Shown here piece by piece: positions 23,263 through 34,074 of a stretch of 64,000 nt of DNA. Where the stretch lies: assembly GCA_905221605.1 (NCBI GenBank), contig CAJNDS010002734.1:62001-126000 (forward strand), in the 5' to 3' direction. Within the stretch, counting starts at the first letter, position 1; every line of letters starts with the position of its first letter. Below the pieces are notes generated by a model. That model ran no database searches, had not been told where the DNA came from, and was given only the letters and a program-made list of their open reading frames with translations. This stretch comes from Symbiodinium natans (Eukaryota; Sar; Dinophyceae; Suessiales; Symbiodiniaceae). The translations under genes were made by a program, and so were the position numbers.

Positions 23263-25980
23263 GGCATTTTTGGTAAGGCTCAAGACGTTTCGTTCTCCTC
23301 CGTTAAGAGGCTTCAGGAATGTCAGGGAAGGGGATGGATGCAGACACACTCGTACACAGTCGGGTGAAGCAATTACTGTTCGCCGCCTGTGGCCCAAGCA
23401 AACGAGAAAGAAAAAGTACAGTATTTTACAAATGCCCACTGCTGGCAAGGCGGCGACTCACGTGGTGCACCTTGCAACGATGCAGGGTTCAGGGTTTATA
23501 GGGTTTATAGGGTTTATAGGGTTTATAGGGTTTATAGGGTTTTTAGGGTTTAGGGTTCAGGGTTTAAAGGGTGTAGGGTTCAGCAGAGCAAAGCTGGCTC
23601 ATGACCTGGAGTGGGCCTCTGACGTGGCAGGGAAGGCATGAATTCTTGGCCATCGAGGGTGTCCATTTCGGGCCTTCTGGGTACGTAGTTCTCTACATTA
23701 GGACCATGATGTTGAGCCCTATGTATAGCACGGCATCTATTTTAAAAAACGGGACCCCGCAAAAGGGGCCCTAGTTTAGAGAACCGCCCGAATCTCCGAG
23801 CAAGTGCTGCCGGAGCCACACCCATCGCCCCCTCCAGCATCGATTTGGCCAAGTCATCGTCGAGGCCTTCCTGAGAGCGTATGCTCTGCCCCTTAGTATA
23901 TGGGACCTTAAGAGGGGACCCCTTATATACCCTACACACATTGAGGGCCATACATCGGAATCCTTTATAGGGGAGGTTAGAAGGGACCATGTTAGTGGCC
24001 CACGCAACTACCCTTAGAAAGATGTAGCCCCCGGCTTGTCCTATGCACCCCCCCTTCGGCCCAACTCAACTCGGGACTTCGGGATGGGGCAGTCTTCATT
24101 TCTCGGCCCACCATGATTATGATCACGATATGAGAATATATTATGAATATAATCATGGAATCATATACGAATATAGACATAGAATGGCATGATAACAAAA
24201 TCATATCTGTTGATATATTCACGGAATATCACTATCTTTTCTTGCGGGTGCCTGCAGCGCCGTTTCAAGGACCCAGCGCCAACGCTCAGCTTCCTTGCAG
24301 GATGCTTTGCCCAAAGCTTGCTGCGTACATCATCACACATGTGTCGGGCGTGGGTTGGAGATGCGAATGCGAATCCTAAACCCTAAACCCTAAACCCTAA
24401 ACCCTAAACCCTAAACCCTAAACCCTAAACCCTAAACCCTACAAAGCCGTCAGCCCAAAATCCGCAGAACATGCTGCTGGGCATCCTCTGAAGCAGGAAG
24501 CCTTGGGGACGACATGAACCCTAAAAAAAGGTTGTGGTCCATTAGGGATTTTTTGCCACCCGCCTAGCTGACTCCATTAGGGTTTAGGGTTTAGGGTTTA
24601 GGGTTTACGGTACCCTAATAGGGATGATGGTCGTGCGGGACCTCGTGGAGTATGTGACCCCCAAGGCTGTCCTCCACGGAAAGGTTTGCAAGCAACTGGG
24701 CCGCAGATGGGTCCACCTCGCAGCCATCGAGTCCTGCAGGGCCAGAATCTTAGGGTTTAGGGTTTAGGGCTTAGGGCTTAGGGTTTAGGGTTTAGGGACT
24801 GAAAGGCACCACCAGAAGGCGAAGTTCGACCTCGTTTGAGTAGAGGGTATGCGCAGTGAGACAGACATGAAACATGATCAGACATGTGCATGGTTTAGGG
24901 TTTAGGGTTTGAGGGTTAAGGTTTAAGGGTTTAGGGTTAAGGGTCTAGGGTTGCATGCAAAGCTTCCCGAGGCCTTCGAGAAATAGCTGCAGTCGATGAT
25001 GGTGAGGTGCAGCCCCTGCCAGCTGCAACCAATCGCACTTAGGGTTTAGGATTTAGGGCAAGTTTAGGGTTTAGGGTTTAGGGTTTAGTACGTGGACTTT
25101 CCGTCGTCAAAATCTGCCTGGGCATCCATGCGGTGCAGCTCTTAAAGTGAACACACAGCAGGACCGCAGTGGGCCGGTGCCAAATACAGCCACCCCGGCA
25201 CTGAACTGTAGCCAAGAAGCGGAGAGTCGCAGGCAGGTGACTGAGATTCTGGAGCAAGGCGGCACGGTAGTCCTTCAGGGCTTCAGGGGTTTAGGATGTG
25301 ACTGAAGTGTGAAGGCTGCACAGGGTCTTGTGGTCCTCTACCTCGTCAAGGCGTGAAGAGAGGCACCCACATCCAATGAGCCTGCATAGAGTTGCACGAC
25401 ATGTGCTTTGTGACTTGGCCAACTCCCCGATTCAGTTGCCCCATGAGCCTGAGGGAACTACACTGTACTTCGACTTCCTTTGTGTGGGCACCAAGGTGCA
25501 TGGGGAGAACAAAGACTATTCATATGAACATTACGCATCCCAAGATAGAACCGCAAGTGGAGAACGAGGTAGACTTGACTCAAGGGGCTCCAGGGGCTCT
25601 GGCTGTGATGGCTTGCGATCAACGGTGTCAGGGGAGTTTTGTAGTATTTTTACCGAACCTGGCAGCTTCTGGATCCTGAGTGCACCCGGAGTTCTCAGCA
25701 TCCTTGTTTTGCCAGCTGCCTCACAACCATTCCTGACAACCAGGTCTTTAAAGAGCATCCAGACGAAGTTCCCGCGTGGGCATGCGCTTCGCAGCTAACT
25801 TCCGATGCGCCGGCCAACAATCTTTCAAGCATCTTTGACCCCAGTGCCTCTTGCCTTTGGCAGAAATATCATCAAAGATATTCGAGGGCAAGGGTTTAGG
25901 GTTTAGGGTTGGGGTTTGGGGTTTGGGGTTTGGGGTTTGGGGTTTGGGGTTTAGGGTTTAGGGTTTTTTTTTCACTCCTG
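23263..25980. other. Mosaic region, no resolved gene
   Basis: Contents: six TTTATAGGG decamers at 23,498-23,545; a CCCTAAA array at 24,375-24,441; TTTAGGG tracts at 24,578-24,608, 24,752-24,798, 24,893-24,950, 25,040-25,090, 25,900-25,965 (GGGTTTG variants). A minus-strand word LPASEDAQQHVLRILG at about 24,455-24,505 resembles the 6,060-6,113 exon. A 157-codon plus frame at 25,328-25,798 has no recognised domain. Confidence 0.45.
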
Positions 25981-26045
25981 CGCAGCTGGGTTTAGGGTTT
26001 AGGGTTCAGGGTTTAGGGCTTAAGGCTTGGGGTTTAGGGTTACAA

Positions 26046-29000
26046 CCTTGAAGACAACTTTGGGCCTGTTTGATGTGGACGGCCCTAAGGGAGGCTGAGT
26101 TGTCTAAAGCATGGGTGGCACCTTGTACCTTCGTTGTAGGGGTTAGGGTTTATGGTGTATTTAGGGTTTAGGGTTTAGGGTTTGGGGGTTCTTATCACAA
26201 GGGTTATGCTGTTTTTTTTTTTTTTTGGGGGGGGGGGGGGGGGGTAGCCATATTTGCATACACCCGTCAAAGAGACGAAGCGACGTCCTTGTTCTAGCAT
26301 CTGGCCCCATGACTGCAGGTTGTTAGCCTTCTCCTGGGATGTTTCCCCTTCTACGAACAGTTCTTAATAAGGATTATCATAAGGGGGTACTATAATCCGG
26401 ATTTTATGGGATATAAGGGTGAACATCCCAAGCCTTATCCCATGGACTCCATGCCGGTGCCTCTTCGTGCCCTCGGAATCGTCTATCGGCTGAGAGCAAG
26501 CAGAGTTGGTGTTCAACAAGCTGGATGCAGTGTCCACGAAGCTCTGGCTGAAATTTGCTTCCTGCAGCAAGCGAAGTGCCGGGTCCTCAGTTGCTGAGTT
26601 CACAAGCCCAAAAAAAGTGGACACTTTCAGTTCGAAAGGGGATTATAGTATCCCAAGAAGTATAAAGTCCCCTAAACCCTAAACCCTAAACCCTAAACCC
26701 TGTAAAGTGTACTCATTTTCAGCTGCAAAGGGTCGTAGGTAGAGAAGGTGTCTAGGTCCACGTCCAGAATCCAAGCTCTGTGTGGCCCCCGGAGCATGGA
26801 GTCTGCGGTCCAAATACCACGTTGAAGTCTGCTAAGGGCCTGGCTCAAATCGAACTTCAACAGCGCCCTCACTGCAACTTCGACTGACGCCATTTTTCCA
26901 ACATGGGGGTTTACTAAAATAGGTGACCCTAAAATAGACCCCCAAAAATAGTAGAAGGATTCCCTTGTTGTCAGGACCCCAATATATGTACGCCTAGTTT
27001 CGGAAACCCCCACATGGTGCCTGAAACAACGTGCCGACTGTCAGGGTAAAGTCGCGGTAGAGAAGCAGCCTCGGGGACAAGAATTCCCATCGGCAACAGC
27101 ATCAGCCCTGAAAACGAGCAACGCCAAATTGAGCTGTGAAAAGACCTAGGGACTTCCCCAAGTATGGTAACCCTCATTATAAGACCCCACGCCCCCCACC
27201 AACCAAAAACCAACCAAAAACAAGAAAGAAGGTGAAACCCCATCTGGGCACGTGGTGGGTTTAGGGTTTAGGGTTTAGGGTTTAGGGTTTAGGGTTTAGG
27301 GTTTAGGGTTTAGGGTTTAGGGTTTAGGGTTTAGGGTTTAGGGTTTAGGGTTTAGGGTTTAGCTGCATCCTCACAGCGTTTTGGCAGAGACATTCTGCAA
27401 TTCTGGGAGAGTGCTTCGAGGCTGTCTAGGCAACATGGAAAGAGGAGGCTCGTTGTAAGCAAAAGCTCTAGGAACCCAAGTTGTAAGAGTGAGAGCCCAA
27501 CAGTGTTCAGTATGATCTAAAACACCAAGGCGCTCTTTCTCAGCAGCTCCGTCCTCGACCTCTGTACATGAGTCCAGTTCCTGGCTGCACGTGGATTAAT
27601 CCCACAAATGTGCCTCTTCATAACACAATCCCTACTCAAAGCTTCTCTTGCCACTCTGTTTTTGCGCGTGGCTTCGCCCGACCCTAAACCCTAAACCCTA
27701 AACCCTAAGCTCTAAACCCTAAACCCTAAACCCTAAACCCTAAACCCTAAACCCTAAATGAGCTTCAAGAACCCCAACATCTCCTAGAGGTCCTAGCTGG
27801 AGGCGGGCCCCAAACAAGATCAACTGAGCACCACCTTCGGGTCATATGTGATCGTGGTAGAGCATCAAGTTAGAACCGCCACTGTACATATAGGGCTAAG
27901 AAGAACTTAATACTCTGAGATGAAAACCTGCACCTATTTAACTAAGCTGAAGCAAGCTAGGAGGTTCCGTTCATTTCATGTTACGACTTTCTGGTCATCG
28001 GGCCCGTGTGGGCGGCACATGGAACTACACACGGCCTTCGAAAGTACACAGGGCGGGGCAGTCTGCAGGTACTTCTTGCAAAGAACACCTGTGAGTAAGC
28101 AATTCCGTTCAAGGGTGCAAGTACCATCATTGAGTGCAAACACAACCTGCACAACATGGCAACAAGAGAGACCGTCTAAGCCTAAGCTTGGATGTGTCGT
28201 AAACCCCAAGCCCTAAACCCCAAACCCTAGACCCTAACCCTAAACCCTAAACCCTAAACCCTAAACCCTAAACCCTAAACCCTAAACCCTAAACCCTAAA
28301 CCCTAAACCCTAAACCCTAAACCCTAAACCCTAAACCCTAAAGCCCTGGCCTCATGTTCCATGATGCCGGTCAGCTCGGTCGCTGGGAAGACTTCCAGAA
28401 CTTCCAACTGGCGCAGACAGAGCTCCTCGAAGACGACTTCCTGAAGATCACTGGGTTTAGGGTTTAGGGTTAGGGTTTAGGGTTTAGGGTATAGGGTTTA
28501 GGGTTTAGGGTTTAGGGTATGCGATACCCTGTAGAATCCCCTAAAGGGTATGTATGTATATATAAATATAGAGGTTCTTAGTAATGAGGGAATGAGGTAC
28601 CCTACAGAATCTCTTAAAGGGTATATATAGGGCCCTAATTCCCTCTTCCCCACTAAGAACTACGCACATGGAGGGGGGGGTGGTGGTGAAGGGGCCCTTG
28701 CCGCCTTTCTCTCCCTAGAGAATTAAGAATCAACATGATCAACACCCCCCCCCCCCCCCCCCCCCCCACCCGCCACACACAGTGCAGATGGGTCTCCCCG
28801 TCTGCAGTCCAGAGATTCCACTCAACCCGCGCCTGCAACTCGGCCGCATGTTTGCATCGGTAGATAAGGTTTTGATTGTCCGAGCGGTTCAGCTATGTTC
28901 TTCCTCTAAAGCCTAGGAGCCAGCTGCAAGGCTGTCTCATGCTTCCCCGAGTCATCCTTCATTCTTGGTACATCACGACAATGTCTCGAGGGCCTTGTAC

Positions 29001-30200
29001 CGTCCGGGAGGTGGACCATTGTATCTGCCAATCCCAGGCAAGTCCGACCGGATCCAAACCACTGTGTCCAGCATGCCCAGGCACAGGGCGGCGGTAATGA
29101 AGTCGGACACGAAAACCTGCCACACGGCAGGATCAACTCTGAAGCACGCAGCTGCTCCACTCCACTGCGAGCCTTATCCACCGCGGACTTGAGCCACTCT
29201 TTGCGCTGTGTTCTGGCACATTGCACATCGCCTGAGCACGAGTCTCAGAACTGCGTCCATGACCCATTCTTTCGCGTGAAGAGCTTGTTGCAGCCCTAGA
29301 ACCCCTTTTACCCGAAAAACTATACAGTAATCAAAGCAAACTCCTTTTCGAGCGCAGAACCTATATCCCAAATATAAATCCCACCAATCCTAAAACCGGA
29401 ACCGCTAAACAGTTCCTAAAGTTCCCTAAGCCCTAAGCCCTAAGCCCTAAGCCCTAAGCCCTAAGCCCTAAACCCTAAACGCTAAAAGGCTGGAGCGCGC
29501 CAGGGGGCAATCTTCAATCTCCTCGAGAAGATCGGCCCAGATCGCCGGCTCCAGGGGTGCCATGTCGCTGTGGGAGTCGACGTGGACAAGCGTTACCTGC
29601 CAAGCCTACGGGGTTTAGGGTTTAGGGTTTAGGGTTTAGGGTTTAGGGATACTTCTCCAACAATGAAGGAACAAAAGGATTAAGCAAGATTATTCCTACT
29701 GAACAAGGAAACCCAGAGGGTTAAAAGTTCTACCGTTGGCTAAGTGAGTTTAAGAACCCAATTTCAACATTCCTGCCTACCTTATAAGAACCTAAAGGCC
29801 TTGAGAGAGGACCTCATCTACTAATTGCTGAAGAACCCCAAAAGAATTTTAAAAACATTTAAGAATCCTTATATTACCCTTACTAAGGAAGATTTTCTAA
29901 TTTTTCGGGGTTCTAAAACGACTACTAAGTCGTAAGATCCAAGGCACAGGCTGAGACCAGCTCTCCTGCGGCCCAGGATGGGAGGGCCAGTGGCGAAGGG
30001 CATCGCCATGAGCTTCGACAACCTTGTGGACGCAATGAACCCTTAAAGAGTTCATATACCTTAATCCCTAAACCCTAAACCCTAAACCGTGGCTGTATGA
30101 CCCAAACTTTAGGGTTGATTTGGGCCGCAAGGAACGTGGATGGGTGTCCGCCTTCTCCCATTTCTCCCGTCCGGATCTTGCCCGCGCGCGCCGTCGATGG
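26046..30200 (-). CDS. UPF0489-family gene (C5orf22-like), multi-exon
   Basis: UPF0489 proteins have an arginase/deacetylase-like core; their biochemical role is not established. Exons in coding order are: about 30136-30200 (RRTPIH); 29948-30022 (VVEAHGDALRHWPS); 29509-29596 (VTLVHVDSHSDMAPLEPAI); about 29232-29295 (ALHAKEWVMDAVLRLV); about 29034-29138 (VFVSDFITAALCLGMLDTVV); 28781-28832 (RVEWNLWTADGET); 28351-28440 (VVFEELCLRQLEVLEVFPAT); about 27990-28146 (VVFALNDGTCTLERN); 26713-26883 (RAWILDVDLDTFSTYDPLQ); 26448-26623 (ATEDPALRLLQEANFSQSF); 26249-26333 (LQSWGQMLEQGRRFVSL); and about 26046-26132. The order VVEAH, HVDSHSD, FITAAL...W, ILDVDLD is that of the family. Several phases match exactly; the exons between 27.0 and 28.0 kb and both ends are unresolved. 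Confidence 0.72.
26213..26244 (+). repeat. T-run/G-run junction at an exon donor
   Basis: T(14)G(18) on the plus strand. In the gene sense the intron starts GCTACCCCC, so the donor of exon 26249-26333 opens directly into C(n)A(n). Confidence 0.9.
26334..26447 (-). mobile_element. Family C element forming a UPF0489 intron
   Basis: The 114-bp intron runs from donor GTCCATGGG to acceptor ATCCCAG. A family C element (26,335-26,430; ends GGGATGTTTCCCC and GGGTGAACATCCC) fills all but the first 17 bp, and its terminal ATCCCAG is the acceptor. Flanking exons join in phase 0. Confidence 0.65.
26713..26883 (-). CDS. UPF0489 exon with ILDVDLD motif
   Basis: 171 bp, acceptor GGCGTCAG, reading FDLSQALSRLQRGIWTADSM and AWILDVDLDTFSTYDPLQLK. 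The donor GTACACTTTACAGG leads into a four-unit CCCTAAA tract. Joining to 26,623 gives LKM-STFFGLVNS in phase. Confidence 0.75.
26903..27013. mobile_element. Family G TIR element with CATGT flanks
   Basis: About 111 bp. Ends GGGGGTTTACTAAA and TTTCGGAAACCCCC. On the minus strand it is flanked by CATGT on both sides, a likely target-site duplication. Related ends occur at 37,905-37,985 and 39,773-39,890. Confidence 0.65.
27256..27361 (+). repeat. TTTAGGG array, 15 perfect units
   Basis: About 15 consecutive perfect heptamers. Arrays of opposite orientation lie at 27,681-27,758 and 28,203-28,342 (about 20 units). All fall within the UPF0489 gene span. Confidence 0.98.
29509..29596 (-). CDS. 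UPF0489 exon with HVDSHSD motif
   Basis: 88 bp with acceptor CTTGGCAG, reading VTLVHVDSHSDMAPLEPAIW. HxDSHxD is the signature expected near the N-terminus of the family and resembles a metal-site motif of arginase-fold enzymes. The GC donor leaves one base, which with GG of the next exon gives Trp. Confidence 0.75.
30023..30135 (-). mobile_element. Introner-like element forming a UPF0489 intron (family I, copy 2)
   Basis: The 113-bp intron starts GTTCCTTGCGGCCCAAATCAACCC and ends GCGTCCACAAG. Its ends (AAATCAACCCTAAAG and CTTTAAGGGTTCATT) resemble the family I intron of the channel gene. Three CCCTAAA units sit where the other copy has its tandem duplication. Confidence 0.62.
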
Positions 30201-31240
30201 CAAACAGCGGAGGGAGCCCGAATTTTGGCAGCTGCGGCGTGGCCAGCGCCAGCAAGGCCACGGCAATTCCACACGCGGAGCGCCAGCCCAAAGGGTAATT
30301 CCTGGCCTCCTCGGACATCCTCCAAGAATGCCCCTGTCTTGAGCCAAGCATCAGAGGCACAACGTGGCCTCCCTTCTTGCATGTCCAGCAACTCAGTGCT
30401 TTTGTTGCGGTCCTTCTTTTTTCTTTTGCTGGCCACATTAAAACTTGTTGCAGAGTCATTATACACCGTACATCGTCGGAAACCGGCACTATTTTGCTAA
30501 TACATGAGGAGCTCCGGCGTGACACTGTGGGGATTCAGCCTTCGGTCCTCTTAAGGCTTGGCTTGTTCACAGCCATACTCAGCCTGGCGCAGGCTGTGTC
30601 AAGTGGACACCACACTCAAGGCTCCAGACGTACTACGGAAGCAGAAACCCTAAACCCTAAACCCTAAACCCTAAACCCCAAACCCCAAATTGCGAACCGA
30701 AGCCTCAAGCCCCGTGTGAGCTTGCATGTGGCTGCTGGCCTGCTTGGGGTGCTCTGCATGTTGATGCCAGGGAAGCCCAGCTGGCACCAGCCTCAGTACC
30801 GGAACACGGTGCACTGCTAAGGACACGGCTTCTCCACTCTCCAGGCCGATACCGGCCGATACCCCAAAAGAACGTCTGAGAGGAGCACGCCGCCCTTAAG
30901 CAGTCGTGTGCGCCCTTTGGCGCGCCAGCCTCACAAAGCTTCCACGTTGGTTTAGGGTTTAGGGTTTAGGGCTTAGGGCTTAGGGTTTAGGGTTTAGGGG
31001 CTATCGGTGAGGGCCCGGGCTCTTTGAGCTTTCGGACTGCTCCTCCTGCGGCGCCATGTTGCACCTGGCTTTGTGCTTTCCTTAAGGGTTTAGGGTTCAT
31101 AGGCGTTGCTAGGGCTTCTAGGGTTTGGGTTGCCACCTACAGAGCAGCATCAGCTGCTTAGTGTGCGCGTGAAGCTGGGCTGACTTGGGGTTTCCGAAGT
31201 TATATGGGGATCCTACTATTTGGGGGCCTATATTCTAGGC
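30200..31240. other. Unique DNA with telomere-like tracts, unresolved
   Basis: Overlapping frames of 80-138 codons on both strands near 30,075-30,525 surround the first UPF0489 exon and may include its true N-terminus (for example LALATPQLPKFGLPPLFA, hydrophobic). TTTAGGG tracts lie at 30,645-30,685 and 30,950-31,000. Confidence 0.4.
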
Positions 31241-31253
31241 TGCCCAGTAACCT

Positions 31254-31271
31254 AGGCTTAAAAAGGGTGCC
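31254..31271. repeat. Target-site duplication, left copy
   Basis: AGGCTTAAAAAGGGTGCC, 18 bp, identical to 34,110-34,127. It flanks the retroelement. Confidence 0.92.
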
Positions 31272-31304
31272 ACAGATCTCAAAGAGCGGTCATGTCATGA
31301 GAGG

Positions 31305-31319
31305 GAGCCGGATCGGCTC
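31305..31319 (-). terminator. 3' stem-loop of the LINE
   Basis: GAGCCGATCCGGCTC is a perfect 6-bp stem with a 3-base loop, overlapping the TGA stop on the minus strand, 34 bp before the end of the element. In other LINEs such 3' hairpins serve RT recognition; here that is inference. Confidence 0.55.
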
Positions 31320-34074
31320 AGCGGAGACGAGACAAAAGCTTCTGGACTTCCAGAAGTAAAGTTCTGGCGTCATTGGCCTCAGAGTTTAACGAATGAGACA
31401 AACAAGGGCGCTTGCAAAATGAAGCGAGTCGCTTAGCGAAGTTGGGACACCTAGTGAGACACGAAATGCAGAACCCATCTCTGCACGTAAGGTCAAAGGG
31501 AACATAGCAATGCTTGCCCTTCTGCCAGAAACCTATTAAGCTGGACCAACGAGCCAGCATGCCAACAAAGAAAGCATGTCTTTGGGAAGCAGAGCAAAAG
31601 TTATCCAAAAACGGATGAAGCGACTCCGAACTAAGGGACTGGGCAAGTGAGATGAGAGAGGAAAGCAAATCCTCCACAACAGGTGCAAACTTATCGCCCA
31701 AGCGCAGAGTGATCCCGTGAAACTGCACCCTGTTAATTACAACCTGAAGAGAGTCCAAAACAGCCCCGCAAAAGGAAGCCAGCCTCAAAAGCGACGAACC
31801 TTCCGGACCGGAACAGGACGAATGAGCACGTTTGGAATCGCACATTGAAGGCGTCCTACCACAAAAACAACAAATGAAGTCACGAGAAAAAGTCCAAGAA
31901 CCAATCAAGTGACCAGCTTTGTACGAGGAAATTCTTTTCCTGAATTTGGCCCACGTGCGTTGCAAAGCAAGGAGAGAAGCCAGGGGCAGCTTGCAGCCTA
32001 AGGCAGTAAGAATGACATGGTAAGGAAGAATCGCCAAGTCTTCCGCATGAAACTGTTCGAGACCACCGTCCGCACGGACAATGATTTTATCATCGATGCT
32101 CCTGTATCTACCAGAGGCAGCCTGACATATCTGAGAGCAGACAGACCACCAAGGAGGCGCAGTGGTTTTCGGAAGCGGCTTGCGCAGAGAACCGACCAGG
32201 GAAACGATATCACGACTGTGACAACCATCTAGGTCCTGAACGAAGACCGCGAGATGCTCACCAAGATTCATTTCAAACCTGTTGCGAAGATGCCCAGCAA
32301 TCACAGATGGAAAAACTTTTAAGGACTGAATGGGAGGAAAGCCAAAAGGACAGGACCAAACCGCAGGGAGAGATCTGTGCCAATATCTCTTCTGAGGGGG
32401 GGACTCATGAACATAAATACCGCAGCGAACCCACAGAGCTTCACTAAGATGCTTAAAGGAAGCCGTAGCCTGAAGCACAGTAAGCCCGTTAGCTTTGAAA
32501 AGGTCAGCGGCAGGGCCAACAAGCTCAAGAAACAAAGTGAAAGCATACAGCCACGAGACTTCACAGCTGGCGGAATTATCTCTGTTCCAGAGAGACCAAA
32601 ATAGAAACATATTGGCAAAGAGAGACAGCGAGCCTCTCCAGGAGGTCCACTCGGCACGGGAAGTAAAAGGGGACCAGTTAAAGCTCGGCATAGTGGCAAC
32701 AGACGGCCAACACGTACGAGGATGCTGGACACTACCCACCGCAGGAGTAGAGACGGACTGAGTGCAAATTTTATCAGGAGAATACCTAATCTCTCTCTCA
32801 AACGCCATCCACAGAGACAAGGTCTCACACGCCCAGTGTTGGTACTTATCCCACTTGTTCCGAACGTGAATAGGCATATCACGAGTGCAGATGAGCATGT
32901 TTTGCGCGCAGCATGGCCAATCCCTCGAAGGCGAGAGGGGGCAACGATCCCTCATGTGCTGAAATTTAGGACACTCATTAAGAAAATGAAAAATATCAGC
33001 CAATTCATAGTGGCAGTATGGACAAAAGGAATGAATCTGCTTATTCATTCGCAGCAAACGAAGCGGAGTAGGATGTGCGTTAGAAAGCGTGCGAGCGAGC
33101 ACATGCCAGAGAGGATGCTGTCTGGTCCAGGTTTTAAGAAGCTTGCAAGAGAAGTCGAGAGCGGCCTCTTTGCAACCATGCCAAGAAGCGCCTAAACTGG
33201 AAATAAGAGCACGACGCAGCGCATCCCTAAGATGGTGCTTAAGGGCAATTAAGTCAGTTTGCCCGGGCTTCCAGATAAACTGGCAGTGCGTGGTGATGCA
33301 TCCGTCAGCACGGATATGCCACCCTAAATGAGACAAGTCATCAAGAAAGAGGCGCATGGGGCCCAAACCTGCCTTACGGCTGGCAAGCGCGCTATATTCA
33401 GAAAGAGAAGCCAAAACACCGTGTTTCTGAAAGACTCTCTCCCACCGAGTGAGAGAGGAGTAAATAAGAACAGACTTGGGGTCATACCGGTGACAAGGAA
33501 GAACGAAAGCCATAACAGCAGCGTGGTTGGCAAGAGGACAGCCAAAAGAGAGGCTCAAACCTTTAGCTCTGATGGCATCCAAATCACGGTTGACAGGACG
33601 AATCATACTAGAAGTGTAAGAAAACTTCGGCAAGATAATGGAAGTGTAAACGTAAGCACGAACTTCCTTGGTGATGTTATCACCAGCCTTCTGGAGCATG
33701 TGAAAGATACGCTGCGCTTCAGAAAGTTTACCAGCAAAAAACTTCGCACGGGAGGTTTGGGGAAGAGGAAGAGGAACCCCAAGATAAATAAAAGAAACGT
33801 CTGACTGGACATCAGAACCGTCCTGCCAGCGAAGAACAGCAGGACCGTTGACGGCAAACTGCGTAGATTTCGGGCGCGTCTTAAAACCCCAGGACTCATC
33901 CCAGGCTTCAATGCTGGAGAAAAGATGTTGGAAGATATCACCATCTTCGCGGTTATGGAGACCAGAAACAAGAATACGGTCATCCACGAAAACCCAACCC
34001 TCGAACTCAAGCTCGTTGGGGATGCTATAAAGGTTGTGCAACCATTTGCTGAGGCAGGCAGCAGCAGACAGCAT
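31318..34074 (-). CDS. Reverse transcriptase C-terminal region of the LINE
   Basis: 918 codons from the first ATG; open sequence continues upstream to about 34,106 (SNGVPQGDPIS). The catalytic FVDD motif is at residues about 29-32 (GWVFVDDRILVSG), followed by thumb residues. A zinc-binding RVT-type knuckle CPYCHYELADIFHFLNEC lies near residues 350-370. A long C-terminal region has further Cys clusters (CCFCGRTPSMC, CRDGFCISC). The RT lacks fingers motifs, so the protein is not catalytically complete. Mobilisation in trans would need another copy. No stop or frameshift interrupts the frame. Confidence 0.92.
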   Translation of the reverse strand: MLSAAACLSKWLHNLYSIPNELEFEGWVFVDDRILVSGLHNREDGDIFQHLFSSIEAWDESWGFKTRPKSTQFAVNGPAVLRWQDGSDVQSDVSFIYLGVPLPLPQTSRAKFFAGKLSEAQRIFHMLQKAGDNITKEVRAYVYTSIILPKFSYTSSMIRPVNRDLDAIRAKGLSLSFGCPLANHAAVMAFVLPCHRYDPKSVLIYSSLTRWERVFQKHGVLASLSEYSALASRKAGLGPMRLFLDDLSHLGWHIRADGCITTHCQFIWKPGQTDLIALKHHLRDALRRALISSLGASWHGCKEAALDFSCKLLKTWTRQHPLWHVLARTLSNAHPTPLRLLRMNKQIHSFCPYCHYELADIFHFLNECPKFQHMRDRCPLSPSRDWPCCAQNMLICTRDMPIHVRNKWDKYQHWACETLSLWMAFEREIRYSPDKICTQSVSTPAVGSVQHPRTCWPSVATMPSFNWSPFTSRAEWTSWRGSLSLFANMFLFWSLWNRDNSASCEVSWLYAFTLFLELVGPAADLFKANGLTVLQATASFKHLSEALWVRCGIYVHESPPQKRYWHRSLPAVWSCPFGFPPIQSLKVFPSVIAGHLRNRFEMNLGEHLAVFVQDLDGCHSRDIVSLVGSLRKPLPKTTAPPWWSVCSQICQAASGRYRSIDDKIIVRADGGLEQFHAEDLAILPYHVILTALGCKLPLASLLALQRTWAKFRKRISSYKAGHLIGSWTFSRDFICCFCGRTPSMCDSKRAHSSCSGPEGSSLLRLASFCGAVLDSLQVVINRVQFHGITLRLGDKFAPVVEDLLSSLISLAQSLSSESLHPFLDNFCSASQRHAFFVGMLARWSSLIGFWQKGKHCYVPFDLTCRDGFCISCLTRCPNFAKRLASFCKRPCLSHSLNSEANDARTLLLEVQKLLSRLR

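Noticed and set aside
27256-28342. A chromosome end
   Set aside because: Long TTTAGGG/CCCTAAA arrays are flanked by unique exonic DNA on both sides and point in both directions, so none is a terminal telomere.
28347-28450. Plus-strand exon reading MFHDAGQLGRWEDFQNFQ
   Set aside because: The plus frame looks protein-like, but the minus frame (VVFEELCLRQLEVLEVF) has a consistent acceptor, donor and phase and fits the surrounding UPF0489 exons.
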